Shown: one piece after another, positions 28,477-37,713 of the stretch
How positions within the stretch are numbered: position 1 is the first letter of the stretch
How the letters are laid out: the number at the start of each line of letters is the position of its first letter
From: Pseudomonadota bacterium
GTDB taxonomy: Bacteria; Bdellovibrionota; Bacteriovoracia; Bacteriovoracales; Bacteriovoracaceae
DNA length: 64,000 nucleotides
Reading direction: 5' to 3'
Assembly: GCA_027487515.1 (NCBI GenBank)
Contig: JAIYDL010000007.1
Coordinates: forward strand, 345,203 to 409,202
Notes under the pieces: generated by a model
Told to the model about the DNA's origin: nothing
Databases searched by the model: none
Seen by the model: the letters and a program-made list of their open reading frames with translations, nothing else
Made by a program: the position numbers and the translations under genes

Positions 28477-29262
28477 TTAGATCGGAAAGCCCAGGATGAT
28501 CCCCGAGCTAGTGAGCCGCGCACCGACTTCGGCGGACGGCGTGGGAAACGTCGAATCCCGGATGGCCTTCTCGGCCCGTGCATCGAACTCCGAAACTCCC
28601 GAGGACTCCTGGAGCTCAAGCTTCAGAAGCTTCCCTTCGGGCGAGAGATAAATCTTGATCCGGCAACGAAGGTCTTGTTTAAGGAGGAAGTCCGGGAGCT
28701 TCCAGTAGGGCCTGATGACTCCGGGAATATTCTGCACGTACGCCGCGAAGGCCGAGGCCTGCTCGTCGCTGTAGTCTCCGACGAGGGCCGAGCCTTTGGA
28801 GAGCCGGTTGCCCTCGATGATGAGGGATTCGAAATTCTTTCCCGTCACACCGGTCCGCTCGCCCTTCGGGGCGACCTTCGGTGCCACTTTCTTACTCGAA
28901 TAGTCCGAGACCAGGTTCAGAAAAGAATCCTTCTTCTTGCCTTCTTCCTGGATGACGAGGTCGTCTTTCTTCACGACGTCGGCGACTTCTGCGGTGGTCT
29001 CCTCGGACTTCCCCTTCACCGGCTCTGGGACCGCTTCGATGATGGGTCGTGCCTCCATTTTCTTTAACTCTTGAACGGTGAACTTCGGCATGCCGACGAC
29101 GTCCACTCGAACCGCGGAGCGGATGATCTCGACGTCCCCGGATTGGAAGACCCGAGAAACAACTTCTCCGCCAATGAAGGCGGCCAAGAAAAGGAATCCA
29201 TGGAGTCCGAGAGAGACTAGGAAGTTCTTGGTAAAATCCCGATCGTCCACGCGCGTCAGCAC
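28477..29262 (-). CDS. tolA: TonB/TolA-like energy transducer
   Basis: N-terminal TM, charged spacer, C-terminal region IRPYWKLPDFLLKQDLRCRIKIYLSPEGKLLKLELQESSGVSEFDARAEKAI. Confidence 0.82.
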   Translation of the reverse strand: MLTRVDDRDFTKNFLVSLGLHGFLFLAAFIGGEVVSRVFQSGDVEIIRSAVRVDVVGMPKFTVQELKKMEARPIIEAVPEPVKGKSEETTAEVADVVKKDDLVIQEEGKKKDSFLNLVSDYSSKKVAPKVAPKGERTGVTGKNFESLIIEGNRLSKGSALVGDYSDEQASAFAAYVQNIPGVIRPYWKLPDFLLKQDLRCRIKIYLSPEGKLLKLELQESSGVSEFDARAEKAIRDSTFPTPSAEVGARLTSSGIILGFPI

Positions 29263-29682
29263 CTAGTTTCCTTTCTCCACTTCGGTCACGAGGGCGATGT
29301 TACTCACCCCAGATTTTTTCAGGTTGGCGATGAGCTTCGCGACTTTCTCGTAGCGAAGGTTGTAGTCTGCTCGGAGGTAGAGCACGTCGGTGTTGCTGAC
29401 CTTGAACTTCCTGAGGATCGCCGGAATGAGATCCTTCGGCGCCACGGCTTCTTTGCCGATGAAAAACTGCTCGGCTTCGGTGATCGAAAGGATCACCAGC
29501 TCAGGCCGAAGCCCGAGCGTGTTCACCTTCTGCGTCTTCGGAAGCTTGAGGTTAATACCGCTGAAGAGCATCGGTGCTGTCACCATGAAGATGACGAGGA
29601 GAACGAGCATCACGTCGACCAGTGGGGTCACGTTGATGTCAGCGACGGGCCCCTTCTTGCCTGAGCCGAGCTGCATCCCCAT
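29263..29682 (-). CDS. tolR: ExbD/TolR family protein
   Basis: ADINVTPLVDVMLVLLVIFMVTAPML. Confidence 0.94.
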   Translation of the reverse strand: MGMQLGSGKKGPVADINVTPLVDVMLVLLVIFMVTAPMLFSGINLKLPKTQKVNTLGLRPELVILSITEAEQFFIGKEAVAPKDLIPAILRKFKVSNTDVLYLRADYNLRYEKVAKLIANLKKSGVSNIALVTEVEKGN

Positions 29683-29684
29683 GA

Positions 29685-30377
29685 CTACTGTTCCTTCTTG
29701 ACGAGGACGGTGCGCTCGACAAGATTCAGAAACTCCTGGGAGAAGGACTCCATCTGAGAATTGATCCGAGAGATCTGGTTGTTGAAGAGGTTGTAGAAGA
29801 CCACCGCTGGGATGGCGGCCGCGAGGCCAACGGCCGTGGCCACCAGGGCCTCGGCGATCCCCGGAGCAACCGCCTCGATGCTTCCCCCACCTTGAGAGAG
29901 GCCAGAGAAGGCGTCGATGATTCCCCAGACGGTTCCGAAGAGACCGATGAAGGGAGTGATGGCGCCGATGGTGGCGAGGAGAGAGACTCGTAGATCCATC
30001 CGCTCGTTGGCCGTGTTGTAGGCGGACTTCAGGGCACGTTCCAGGGACTGGAGCCCGTACGTGGAGAAATGCCCCGCAAGGTTCCCGCGCCCGACGGCCC
30101 CGAGAGTTTTATTGAGCTCTTCGAAGCCCTTCTTGAACATCAGCCCCATGGTGGATTCGGTGTTCTCGGTCGCTTCTTTATTGATGTCGGTGATCGAGTT
30201 ACTCTTCCGGAAGAAGTCGTTGAACTTGTCGTTGGCCTCGGTCACGACCTTGAGCTCTTTGTATTTCTGCCAGATGATGGTCCAGGAGAGGACCGATGAC
30301 AGGACAAGGAGCAAGAGGACAAATTTAACGACGAGTCCGGATTCCCAAAGAATCTGCCAGATGTTTAAGCCATGCAT
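29685..30377 (-). CDS. tolQ: MotA/TolQ/ExbB proton channel
   Basis: LLATIGAITPFIGLFGTVWGIIDAFSGLSQGGGSIEAVAPGIAEALVATAVGLAAAIPAVVFYN; start MHGLNIWQ at 30377. Confidence 0.94.
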   Translation of the reverse strand: MHGLNIWQILWESGLVVKFVLLLLVLSSVLSWTIIWQKYKELKVVTEANDKFNDFFRKSNSITDINKEATENTESTMGLMFKKGFEELNKTLGAVGRGNLAGHFSTYGLQSLERALKSAYNTANERMDLRVSLLATIGAITPFIGLFGTVWGIIDAFSGLSQGGGSIEAVAPGIAEALVATAVGLAAAIPAVVFYNLFNNQISRINSQMESFSQEFLNLVERTVLVKKEQ

Positions 30378-30385
30378 TCTAAACC

Positions 30386-31213
30386 TCAACGCACGAATTT
30401 CCGTGCTCCAAAAATAAGCCGATCGCGGTATTTGTAATAAAAAAACGATACCACCCAAATCGCCGAGAGAAAAGGCAAAGCAAGACGGGTCCGCAACGCA
30501 AAGGGCGAAAAGTCTTCGCCCCAAACCGGATCAAGGCCGAAGAAGGCCCCCATGGGGGCAACGAACAGGACAAGGAAACAGACGACGTTGCTCCAGCTCC
30601 GGAAGCCTCGCCCCGAAAGAACGAGGAGGGTTGAAAAGCAGAAAACAATGTAGGGGATCAGGTCGTAGTAGTTTGGAACCGAAAGCCGAAATGCGCCGGT
30701 GAAGATGGCGGTGTATCCGACGATGAGCTCGGGGCCCGAGGGAGAATCCTCGGCGGTCAGAAAATCTTGGAGGTAGGCGATGACGACGAACTCGATCCCG
30801 AAGTAAAAACAAAGACCCAGGAACGCGGTCAAATGGTAGTACCAGTATCCGAGGTTCTGTCCGACGAAAGAAGTTCCGGCGAGGGAGAGGTAGCTGACGA
30901 GAGAGAACACGGCCACGACGAGTGCCTTTGGTTCGGGCCAGCGCACGAGTTCCCGGATGAGCACGCGCAAGGATTTCATCTGGTAGAGCCGCATCTTGAA
31001 CCAGCGGTTGAGGAAAAAGAGTGAAAGGACCTTCGCTCCGATCAGAATCTCCCAATGGTTATTGTGAAGCCACGCCTCCACGATGCTGATTTCATGGTCG
31101 AGGAGAAAGTGGAAAAACGCACCGATGGAACTCATCAGGATCACGAGGACCACGGCCAGGAGCTGGTACGCACCGTAGTACCGGAAGTTCTGAAAGAGCG
31201 AGGCCCGGCCCAT
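30386..31213 (-). CDS. Polytopic membrane protein, unknown function
   Basis: 275 aa, multiple hydrophobic segments; abuts tolQ and the next gene. Confidence 0.75.
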   Translation of the reverse strand: MGRASLFQNFRYYGAYQLLAVVLVILMSSIGAFFHFLLDHEISIVEAWLHNNHWEILIGAKVLSLFFLNRWFKMRLYQMKSLRVLIRELVRWPEPKALVVAVFSLVSYLSLAGTSFVGQNLGYWYYHLTAFLGLCFYFGIEFVVIAYLQDFLTAEDSPSGPELIVGYTAIFTGAFRLSVPNYYDLIPYIVFCFSTLLVLSGRGFRSWSNVVCFLVLFVAPMGAFFGLDPVWGEDFSPFALRTRLALPFLSAIWVVSFFYYKYRDRLIFGARKFVR

Positions 31214-32082
31214 CAGTGGACTTTTTCATCCGGACCGAGCCACTTGAGCTGCATCTCCGGCGACGGGTAGAGCTTGACGTAATCTTTGTACTGGGCGTTT
31301 GATTTGACGAACCGATCGATCTTCACGAGGAGTCGGTAGTACGCGTTCCAGAGCTCGGGGTTGGACTTCAGGTAGGCGTCCATCTTCTTGGTGACTTCGA
31401 ACTGCTGCTGAAAACTGTACCCCCGTTCCGTGATCTGGCGCGAATAGTTGCGGAGCAACTCCTCGACCAACCCCACGTCAGGCTTGGCACCCTGGAAGCT
31501 CGCCCCGGCCAGTTTCGAAAGCTTCTCCGTCGCGACCGCCTTCTTAAAGTAGCCCTGCTCAAGCCGCACGAAGTCTTCCAGGAGTAAGAGAGAGATCTCA
31601 AGTTTCGAGAGATCCAGAGAGCGGATGAAGGGAACCGACAGCAGCAGAATCACTTCGCCGTTCCCGGGGAGGGCCGTGCGAACCAGGGACGGGGTATTCA
31701 CGAGGAGGATCTTGTAGCGCTTCTGATAAAACCCAAGGCCCTCCATGGTTGCGCCGAAGTTTCCTTCGAGGCCGTAGTCCGGCTTCTGAAAATCCCAGCT
31801 CAAGAGCTGAGCGTTCTTCACGAGCCAGTACTCGGACACGAACCCGTAGAGCTCGGGCTCCGTGGGATAGAGGTAGCGCTGCGCCTCCACTTTCCCTTGG
31901 ACGCGCTTGAGGATCTTGACCTCGGTTTCTTTTTTCTTGGCCGCTTCGTCGAGGCCATCTTGCTGAAGGACCTTCTTGATGCTCGTGAAGTCGACGACCT
32001 CGAGCTCCTTCTCTTCCTGAAGCTTCTCGGTTTGGGCCCAGGCCTGGGCGCTGAGAATGATGGCAAGGAGGATCCACTTCAT
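31213..32082 (-). CDS. Secreted protein, unknown function
   Basis: 289 aa, signal peptide MKWILLAIILSAQAWAQ; operon context. Confidence 0.75.
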   Translation of the reverse strand: MKWILLAIILSAQAWAQTEKLQEEKELEVVDFTSIKKVLQQDGLDEAAKKKETEVKILKRVQGKVEAQRYLYPTEPELYGFVSEYWLVKNAQLLSWDFQKPDYGLEGNFGATMEGLGFYQKRYKILLVNTPSLVRTALPGNGEVILLLSVPFIRSLDLSKLEISLLLLEDFVRLEQGYFKKAVATEKLSKLAGASFQGAKPDVGLVEELLRNYSRQITERGYSFQQQFEVTKKMDAYLKSNPELWNAYYRLLVKIDRFVKSNAQYKDYVKLYPSPEMQLKWLGPDEKVH

Positions 32083-32083
32083 G

Positions 32084-32482
32084 TCACTTCACCCTCGTCT
32101 CACCCTGGATGTATTGATCACCCAGTCGACCCCAGTAATAGAGGTCGGAGAGGTCCAGGTTAAAGGCGTCGAAGAACTTCGGGTACTTTCCTTGAAAGCA
32201 CTCGGGTCGCTTGTCCATCAGGAACTCCCGCAGGACGAACCCGCGGTGGTCAGCGACCTGGACGTAGGCCCACTCCGGGACCGCGGAGACCTTCGAACTC
32301 TCGACGACCTTCACCGGATGAGAGCATTGGATGGTGGTGAGGCTCGGAGACGTTCGGACCGCGTGCTGGTGGACATGGCCAAACATGGGAGCATAGTAGA
32401 AGACTCCGACCACTTTCTCGTCGGTCGCAACGGTCTCTGCGAAAGCGACGGCAGGCAGGAGGAGAAGCCACAACATGCTCAT
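32084..32482 (-). CDS. Secreted SH3-like domain protein
   Basis: Signal peptide MSMLWLLLLPAVAFAE; HPVKVVESSKVSAVPEWAYVQVADHRGFVLREFL resembles a bacterial SH3 domain; ATGA overlap with lapB stop. Confidence 0.65.
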   Translation of the reverse strand: MSMLWLLLLPAVAFAETVATDEKVVGVFYYAPMFGHVHQHAVRTSPSLTTIQCSHPVKVVESSKVSAVPEWAYVQVADHRGFVLREFLMDKRPECFQGKYPKFFDAFNLDLSDLYYWGRLGDQYIQGETRVK

Positions 32483-33708
32483 ACCTTCCACCGGAACTGG
32501 ATCGTCTCCCAGTTGTGGCACTGCGGGCAGCGCCAGAAGATCTCATCCGAATTATAGCCACACTGAGAGCAGAAGTGGCGGGTGAGCGAACTGTGAAGGT
32601 TATTCAGAAGTGACTGCGTGTGTGCCAGCGCCTCCTCGACCTTCCCGACCTCGATCAGGATCTTGATGTACTCAACTTTCAGGACGTCGGACTGGCCGTG
32701 ACTTCGCATCCACTCGTCGAGGAGCGTGAACGCGTCGCCCGTGCGCCGAAGATCCTTCAGGAGCCGAATCTTCGAGAGGACCACGGAGGGCGCACTCATG
32801 AGGTCCATGTCGTTGATGCCCAGGAAGTAGGTCATGAGCTGCGAAAGACGTTCGCGGTACTCGGTGACCTGGACGAGCTTGGGATTAAACTGATCCAGAG
32901 AGACGAAGATGAAGGTGGCGTACATGGGGTGCTCTTTCAGGAGCTCGAGCAAAAGGCCGTTGGCGTCCTCCATGTGTCCGAGGACGAGGTCGAGTCGCAG
33001 GCGCAGAATCTTCGCCGACACCGAGGGGGCGAACCGGAACGCGTCCTCGAGCTCCTCGGCGCAGGCCTTGAACTGCCCTTTATCGAACAGGGCCTTCGCC
33101 TTTTGCACTAGGATGTGCGAGATGGTCTCAGACTGATTTTCCTGCCCGACCTTGGAGAGCATGATCCGGTAGTTGTAGGCCTGATCCCAGTCCTCGATGT
33201 CTTCGTAGATGCGGCAGAGCGCGGAGATCACGTCCTGCTGGTCCCGGTTGATCTTGAGCACATCCTTATAGGTCTCCACGGCCTTGTCGATGAAGCCCCC
33301 CTTGTCGAAGTCAAGGGCCAGTTCTTTCAGGGCCTGAAGCCGGGTCGATTCGGAGATGCTCTCGCGGGCGATGAGGGAGCGGTGGATCGAAATCGCTTTC
33401 TCGATTTCCCCGTTGGACCGGAAGAGACCCCCGAGGGCGAAGTAGGTGTCGATCGTCTCTCGGTTAAGGTCCACCGCATTCTGGAACTCCTTGATCGCGA
33501 GATCCTTGTTCCCTTCGATGAGGTATTGGGTGGCGTTGAGGAAGATCCGTGACTGGGCCTCGAAGATACTGTTGCGGTACTTCTTCGAGAGCTTCACTGC
33601 TTTGTCCCGCTCGATGACGTAGTGGTAGATCAGCACAAGCGTGATCACCACCGCCACGACGGTCAGTGCGTGATTCTTTCCCCATTCGAGTAGAAAGGTG
33701 TAGTCCAC
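32479..33708 (-). CDS. lapB: LapB/YciM-like TPR protein with C-terminal rubredoxin-like zinc site
   Basis: N-terminal TM, TPR repeats, C-terminal CSQCGYNSDEIFWRCPQCHNWETI. Confidence 0.88.
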   Translation of the reverse strand: MDYTFLLEWGKNHALTVVAVVITLVLIYHYVIERDKAVKLSKKYRNSIFEAQSRIFLNATQYLIEGNKDLAIKEFQNAVDLNRETIDTYFALGGLFRSNGEIEKAISIHRSLIARESISESTRLQALKELALDFDKGGFIDKAVETYKDVLKINRDQQDVISALCRIYEDIEDWDQAYNYRIMLSKVGQENQSETISHILVQKAKALFDKGQFKACAEELEDAFRFAPSVSAKILRLRLDLVLGHMEDANGLLLELLKEHPMYATFIFVSLDQFNPKLVQVTEYRERLSQLMTYFLGINDMDLMSAPSVVLSKIRLLKDLRRTGDAFTLLDEWMRSHGQSDVLKVEYIKILIEVGKVEEALAHTQSLLNNLHSSLTRHFCSQCGYNSDEIFWRCPQCHNWETIQFRWKV

Positions 33709-33716
33709 GAGACTCC

Positions 33717-34640
33717 TTAGAGTTCGAACTTATACGCCGGAACGGTTCTGGACTCGACCTTGCCTCGAAGAAAGGAGAGGGTGTCTTCTGTCTCTTCTAA
33801 GAAATCTCCGAGGGAGAACTTTTTCTTCTGGGGCTTCAAGTACCGGAGAGCAAAATCCCCCTTGAGCTTCAGGTCTTTATGAATCGCCCGACCGGCCTCC
33901 CAGAGACTCCCGACCTCGTCGACCAGGCCCAACTCCCGGGCCTCCCGGCCATGGAAGATTTGCCCCTGCGCGAGCTCGGTGATGTCTTTCTTGATGCGTC
34001 CCTTCCGTACCGCCATGATGTCGGCCATGAACTGCTTATGGGTCCCTGCGAGTAACTCCGTCAGGATCATCCGCTCTTCGTCGGTCATTGGCCGCGACGG
34101 GCTCCCCAGATCCTTGTAGCGTCCGGCCTTGATGGTCTCCGGCTTGTACTTGGCCCATTTGAAGAGCTCGGAGAGATCGGCCGTCTGCATGATGACTCCG
34201 ATGGAGCCGGTCAAAGTTCCGTTGTTCGCCCAGATCTTCCGGCAGGCGGCGCCGATGTAATACCCACCGGAAGCAGCGACGGAACCGAAGGAGGCGTAGA
34301 TGGGCTTCTTCTTATCGATCCGGCGGACTTCCTGATAAATTTCCTGCGTCGGTGCCACCGCACCGCCCGGAGAATCGATGCGGAGGATGATGGCCTTGAT
34401 GTCCTTTTCCTCCTCTGCAGCGAGGAGCATCTCCACCACCTTCCTCGAGTCCATGATCTCATTTTCGATGCTGATCACGGCAATCGGTGAACTCGCGGAC
34501 TTGTCCCGGAGACCCTCGCCCATGGAGGAAGATTTCTTCAGCTGCCCGACGGTGTAGAAGGCGAAGACTATGAAGATGAAAAATAACACGGTAACCAGGA
34601 TAAAAATCCCAACTATCCCTTTGGATCTCTCGCGGCTCAA
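33717..34640 (-). CDS. sppA: Signal peptide peptidase SppA
   Basis: IILRIDSPGGAVAPTQEIYQEV, SFGSVAASGGYYIGAACRKIWANNGTLTGSIGVIMQ. Confidence 0.94.
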   Translation of the reverse strand: MSRERSKGIVGIFILVTVLFFIFIVFAFYTVGQLKKSSSMGEGLRDKSASSPIAVISIENEIMDSRKVVEMLLAAEEEKDIKAIILRIDSPGGAVAPTQEIYQEVRRIDKKKPIYASFGSVAASGGYYIGAACRKIWANNGTLTGSIGVIMQTADLSELFKWAKYKPETIKAGRYKDLGSPSRPMTDEERMILTELLAGTHKQFMADIMAVRKGRIKKDITELAQGQIFHGREARELGLVDEVGSLWEAGRAIHKDLKLKGDFALRYLKPQKKKFSLGDFLEETEDTLSFLRGKVESRTVPAYKFEL

Positions 34641-34672
34641 CTCTAACTCCTTCCGTAAGTTACTGAGCCTTA

Positions 34673-34700
34673 ATTATACTGAAGTTTGCGGGATTGGGAA
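34673..34700 (-). promoter_or_regulatory. Sigma70-type promoter for the sppA-lapB-...-tolQRAB run
   Basis: minus strand TTCCCA-N16-TATAAT, about 33 nt before the sppA ATG. Confidence 0.6.
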
Positions 34701-36047
34701 TTAATTGCGCCCGACTTTGCGGCAGGACTCTTCCTGTTTTCGAATCTGGTCCCGGAGCCAAGGAATCGGGCCGATCACCGCACTCCGCCGAAGGCGAGCG
34801 TATTCCTGAGCGAACTGCTCAGCGACGCCGCTGTCTTCGATCACGACGAGCGTCTCGTCATTGATGAAGTTCGCCGCATCGGACCAGTTTTGAGAGCCCA
34901 TGATGACCGTTCGATTATCAACCACAGCGAACTTGTGGTGCAAAACGTCGCCCCGAGGAAGGCGGGCCAGTCCGACGTCCGTTGCGGGCCTCGCCCAAGG
35001 ATTATTCTCGGACTCGTAGTTACATTTCTGGTTCAGCATCGCGAGCCCCATGAGATCGAGGAGCTCCGAGTAGTCACGGTAGCCGAACTTTGGCTCGATG
35101 AGGACACCGATTTGCACTCCGGCCTCGTGCTTTTGTTCCATGACGTTAGCGATGTATTGGTCAGAGAAGACGAAGAGTGCTGCGCGGATAGAAGAGGTCG
35201 CCTTAAAGAGGTGAAGCGCGATAAGACCGTTCACGGTCTCTTGCCAGTTGTAGCGGCGCGAGGTCGGCGAAAACTGCACCGTCAGCCGGGCCCCACGAAC
35301 GGTGGTCGTCATCGGTCCGCGGTAGGTCTTACTTTGACCAAAGTTCCCGCGGCGACCGTTCCCCCAGAGCTGGGCGAACTCATCGGTAAAAGACCTGGCA
35401 AAGGGAGTGGAATCGACCACGACCATGGAGTTGGCATTGCCGCGAGAGTCGGGCACGAGCACATCCCCGTGAATACAGCTCATCGTAAAATTGGCCGTGC
35501 TCACGATCGTCGTTTTTCCGTCGATGACCACGAACTTGTGGTGCATGAGACCGGAGCCCCTCGAGTTATCGAACGTGTCATCCATGACCGGGACCTGCGC
35601 GGCCCGGAGCATGTAAATGGCGTCGAGGTTCTCGAGTTCCTCTTTCTGGAAGCGACCGTCCCGGTTGGCGTCGATGAGCGCTCTCAGTTCCTGGAGCTTC
35701 GAAGCCTCGTACTCACCCTCACCCGATTCTCGCTGGGAGAGGATGTCAAAGTTGTAATCGTTCTCGAGAACGATCCGGACATCCACGCCCTGTTTCTTCT
35801 TTTCAATCAGTGCCGCGGCAACGAGGGGGAGCCGAAGCTCTTGGACCGCAAGATAAATCGAGCGCCGCGCCTGACGGATTTCTGTAAGGAGAACCTCTTC
35901 GAGGTTATCACCTGCTCTGGAAATCCTGCGGTACGGGTCGGAGTAAGAGGAGCGTGGGTTTTGATTAAAATAAGCAGAAACGTTGGCAAAAGCTGAAGAG
36001 GCAACGAGTAAACTCGGCACTAGGAAGGAGAAGATCTTCATCGTCAT
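34701..36047 (-). CDS. Secreted phospholipase D-like (HKD) family protein
   Basis: Two HxKxxxxD motifs: MHHKFVVIDGKTTIVSTANFT and LHHKFAVVDNRTVIMGSQNWS; signal peptide. Confidence 0.92.
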   Translation of the reverse strand: MTMKIFSFLVPSLLVASSAFANVSAYFNQNPRSSYSDPYRRISRAGDNLEEVLLTEIRQARRSIYLAVQELRLPLVAAALIEKKKQGVDVRIVLENDYNFDILSQRESGEGEYEASKLQELRALIDANRDGRFQKEELENLDAIYMLRAAQVPVMDDTFDNSRGSGLMHHKFVVIDGKTTIVSTANFTMSCIHGDVLVPDSRGNANSMVVVDSTPFARSFTDEFAQLWGNGRRGNFGQSKTYRGPMTTTVRGARLTVQFSPTSRRYNWQETVNGLIALHLFKATSSIRAALFVFSDQYIANVMEQKHEAGVQIGVLIEPKFGYRDYSELLDLMGLAMLNQKCNYESENNPWARPATDVGLARLPRGDVLHHKFAVVDNRTVIMGSQNWSDAANFINDETLVVIEDSGVAEQFAQEYARLRRSAVIGPIPWLRDQIRKQEESCRKVGRN

Positions 36048-36253
36048 GGGTGCCTCTTGTAGTAGTCTTTCTAATACTTGATTTAACTTCTCCTAATGAA
36101 CCTTAAGATGTCATCCTAAAAATGCTTACTTCTGCACTCGGCCAAACCTTAGCCAGCCTATAGAGTCTTGAAATTACTTACATACTATAGTTTTCTTCAC
36201 CGAATCCGAATAGAGATTAAGCCCCCTCTAGGGCGCTATAAGGAAGGGTATTT

Positions 36254-36541
36254 ATGGTTAAAAACTTGTTTATTCTCGCACTGTTCTCTTGGGTGAGCTT
36301 ATCCCATGCTTTCGTTGCCAAAGAGTCTCTCTCTGAAGCGGAGGGCTACCAACTCCACAAGACGGAGAGCGAGCCTGAGGCGCAGCGTTCCGTGGCGGGG
36401 TCTAAGATTAAAAAGCAGCGCCTGAACCGGGAGGAAAGTCCCTCAAGTTCGGCGAGTCCTGCTCCGGCCCCTGCGGACTCGAGTGCTATCGTTGAGGACT
36501 CTGAAGGTTCTGAAGTACGCTACTGGCAATACTCGGAATAA
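36254..36541 (+). CDS. Small secreted Ser/Pro/Ala/Glu-rich protein
   Basis: 95 aa with signal peptide MVKNLFILALFSWVSLSHA; AAGGAAGGG ribosome-binding site. Confidence 0.6.
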   Translation: MVKNLFILALFSWVSLSHAFVAKESLSEAEGYQLHKTESEPEAQRSVAGSKIKKQRLNREESPSSSASPAPAPADSSAIVEDSEGSEVRYWQYSE

Positions 36542-37619
36542 CCACCGGGCCATCTTTCTTGTCCCAAAGGTTGAGCTTATCGAACTCTGATTTAAGCTGA
36601 CCGCAGGCGGCCAAGATATCGCTGCCTTTCGTCGTCCGGATCGTGACGGTGAAGCCCCGCTTGATCATCTGATCTAAGAACCACATGATCCTCTCTTCCG
36701 AAGGACGCTTGTACTTCGAACCTGGGAACTCGTTGAACGGAATGAGATTGATCTTCGATTCCTTCGAATTCAGAAGCGCCGCGAGAGCGACGACATCTTC
36801 CATCGTATCGTTCATGCCATCGATCAAAAGGTACTCATAGGTGATCCGCCGATGGGCCTTGAGAGGAATCTTTTTGATCGCAGTGAAGAGCCGCTCAAGG
36901 TCATAGACCTTGTTGATGGGCATGAGCTCGGTGCGGACGTTGTTTCGGGCCGAGTGGAGCGAGAGCGCAATGTTAACAGGCGGAAAATCTTCGGCCAATT
37001 TTTCGATCGCGGGCACGAGTCCCGAGGTCGAGAGCGTGATCCGTCTCTGCCCTAACCCAAGGCCTCGCTCGGCCATGAAGATGAGCGTCGCTTTCTTCAT
37101 GTTCTCGAAGTTATGCAGCGGCTCGCCTTGGCCCATGTAAACGATGTTCGTGAGTCGCTCGTCGGCATGAACATGGTCCATGAGCCACTTTTGGATCGTC
37201 ATGTACTGGAGCACCACTTCCGACGGTTTAAGGTGGCGCTTGAGCCCTTGGGTCGCTGTGTGGCAAAAGGTGCAACCGACGGCGCAGCCTACCTGAGAAG
37301 AAACGCACAGGGTGAGTCGCTCCCGGGCCGGAATCGCCACTGTTTCCACAGTCTGACCGTCGGCGAGCTTCACCAGAAACTTCCGGGTTCCATCTTTCGA
37401 AAGTCCGCTCCAGACGATGGGGAGCATACCGAAGTCAAAAGCTTCGATGACAAACTCTTTCGTCGCCCGGGCCACATTCGTCCACTGGGCCGGATCGAAG
37501 ACCCACTTTTTGTAGACCCAATCAAACATCTGAGTCGCGCCAAACGGCGTGAGCCCCTTCTCGGCCAGGAGGGCCTTGAGCTCGTCAAAGGTGAGGTCGA
37601 AAAAAGATGGCTTGGTCAT
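36486..37619 (-). CDS. rlmN: 23S rRNA/tRNA methyltransferase RlmN
   Basis: SSQVGCAVGCTFCHTATQGLKRHL radical SAM Cys motif; NIVYMGQGEPLHN; C-terminal GSDILAACGQL. Confidence 0.95.
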   Translation of the reverse strand: MTKPSFFDLTFDELKALLAEKGLTPFGATQMFDWVYKKWVFDPAQWTNVARATKEFVIEAFDFGMLPIVWSGLSKDGTRKFLVKLADGQTVETVAIPARERLTLCVSSQVGCAVGCTFCHTATQGLKRHLKPSEVVLQYMTIQKWLMDHVHADERLTNIVYMGQGEPLHNFENMKKATLIFMAERGLGLGQRRITLSTSGLVPAIEKLAEDFPPVNIALSLHSARNNVRTELMPINKVYDLERLFTAIKKIPLKAHRRITYEYLLIDGMNDTMEDVVALAALLNSKESKINLIPFNEFPGSKYKRPSEERIMWFLDQMIKRGFTVTIRTTKGSDILAACGQLKSEFDKLNLWDKKDGPVVIPSIASSVLQNLQSPQR

Positions 37620-37713
37620 GGGGCTATAAGTATGTGAGTGAGCTCCGATTTGCAAGGGAAATGGAGCTCACTAAAGGAATTACAGTCGCAACAAATACCG
37701 TAAATTGAGGAGG

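Noticed and set aside
34686-35996. 436-aa ORF antisense to the phospholipase D-like gene
   Set aside because: Complementary-frame artefact; the minus strand carries two intact HKD motifs.
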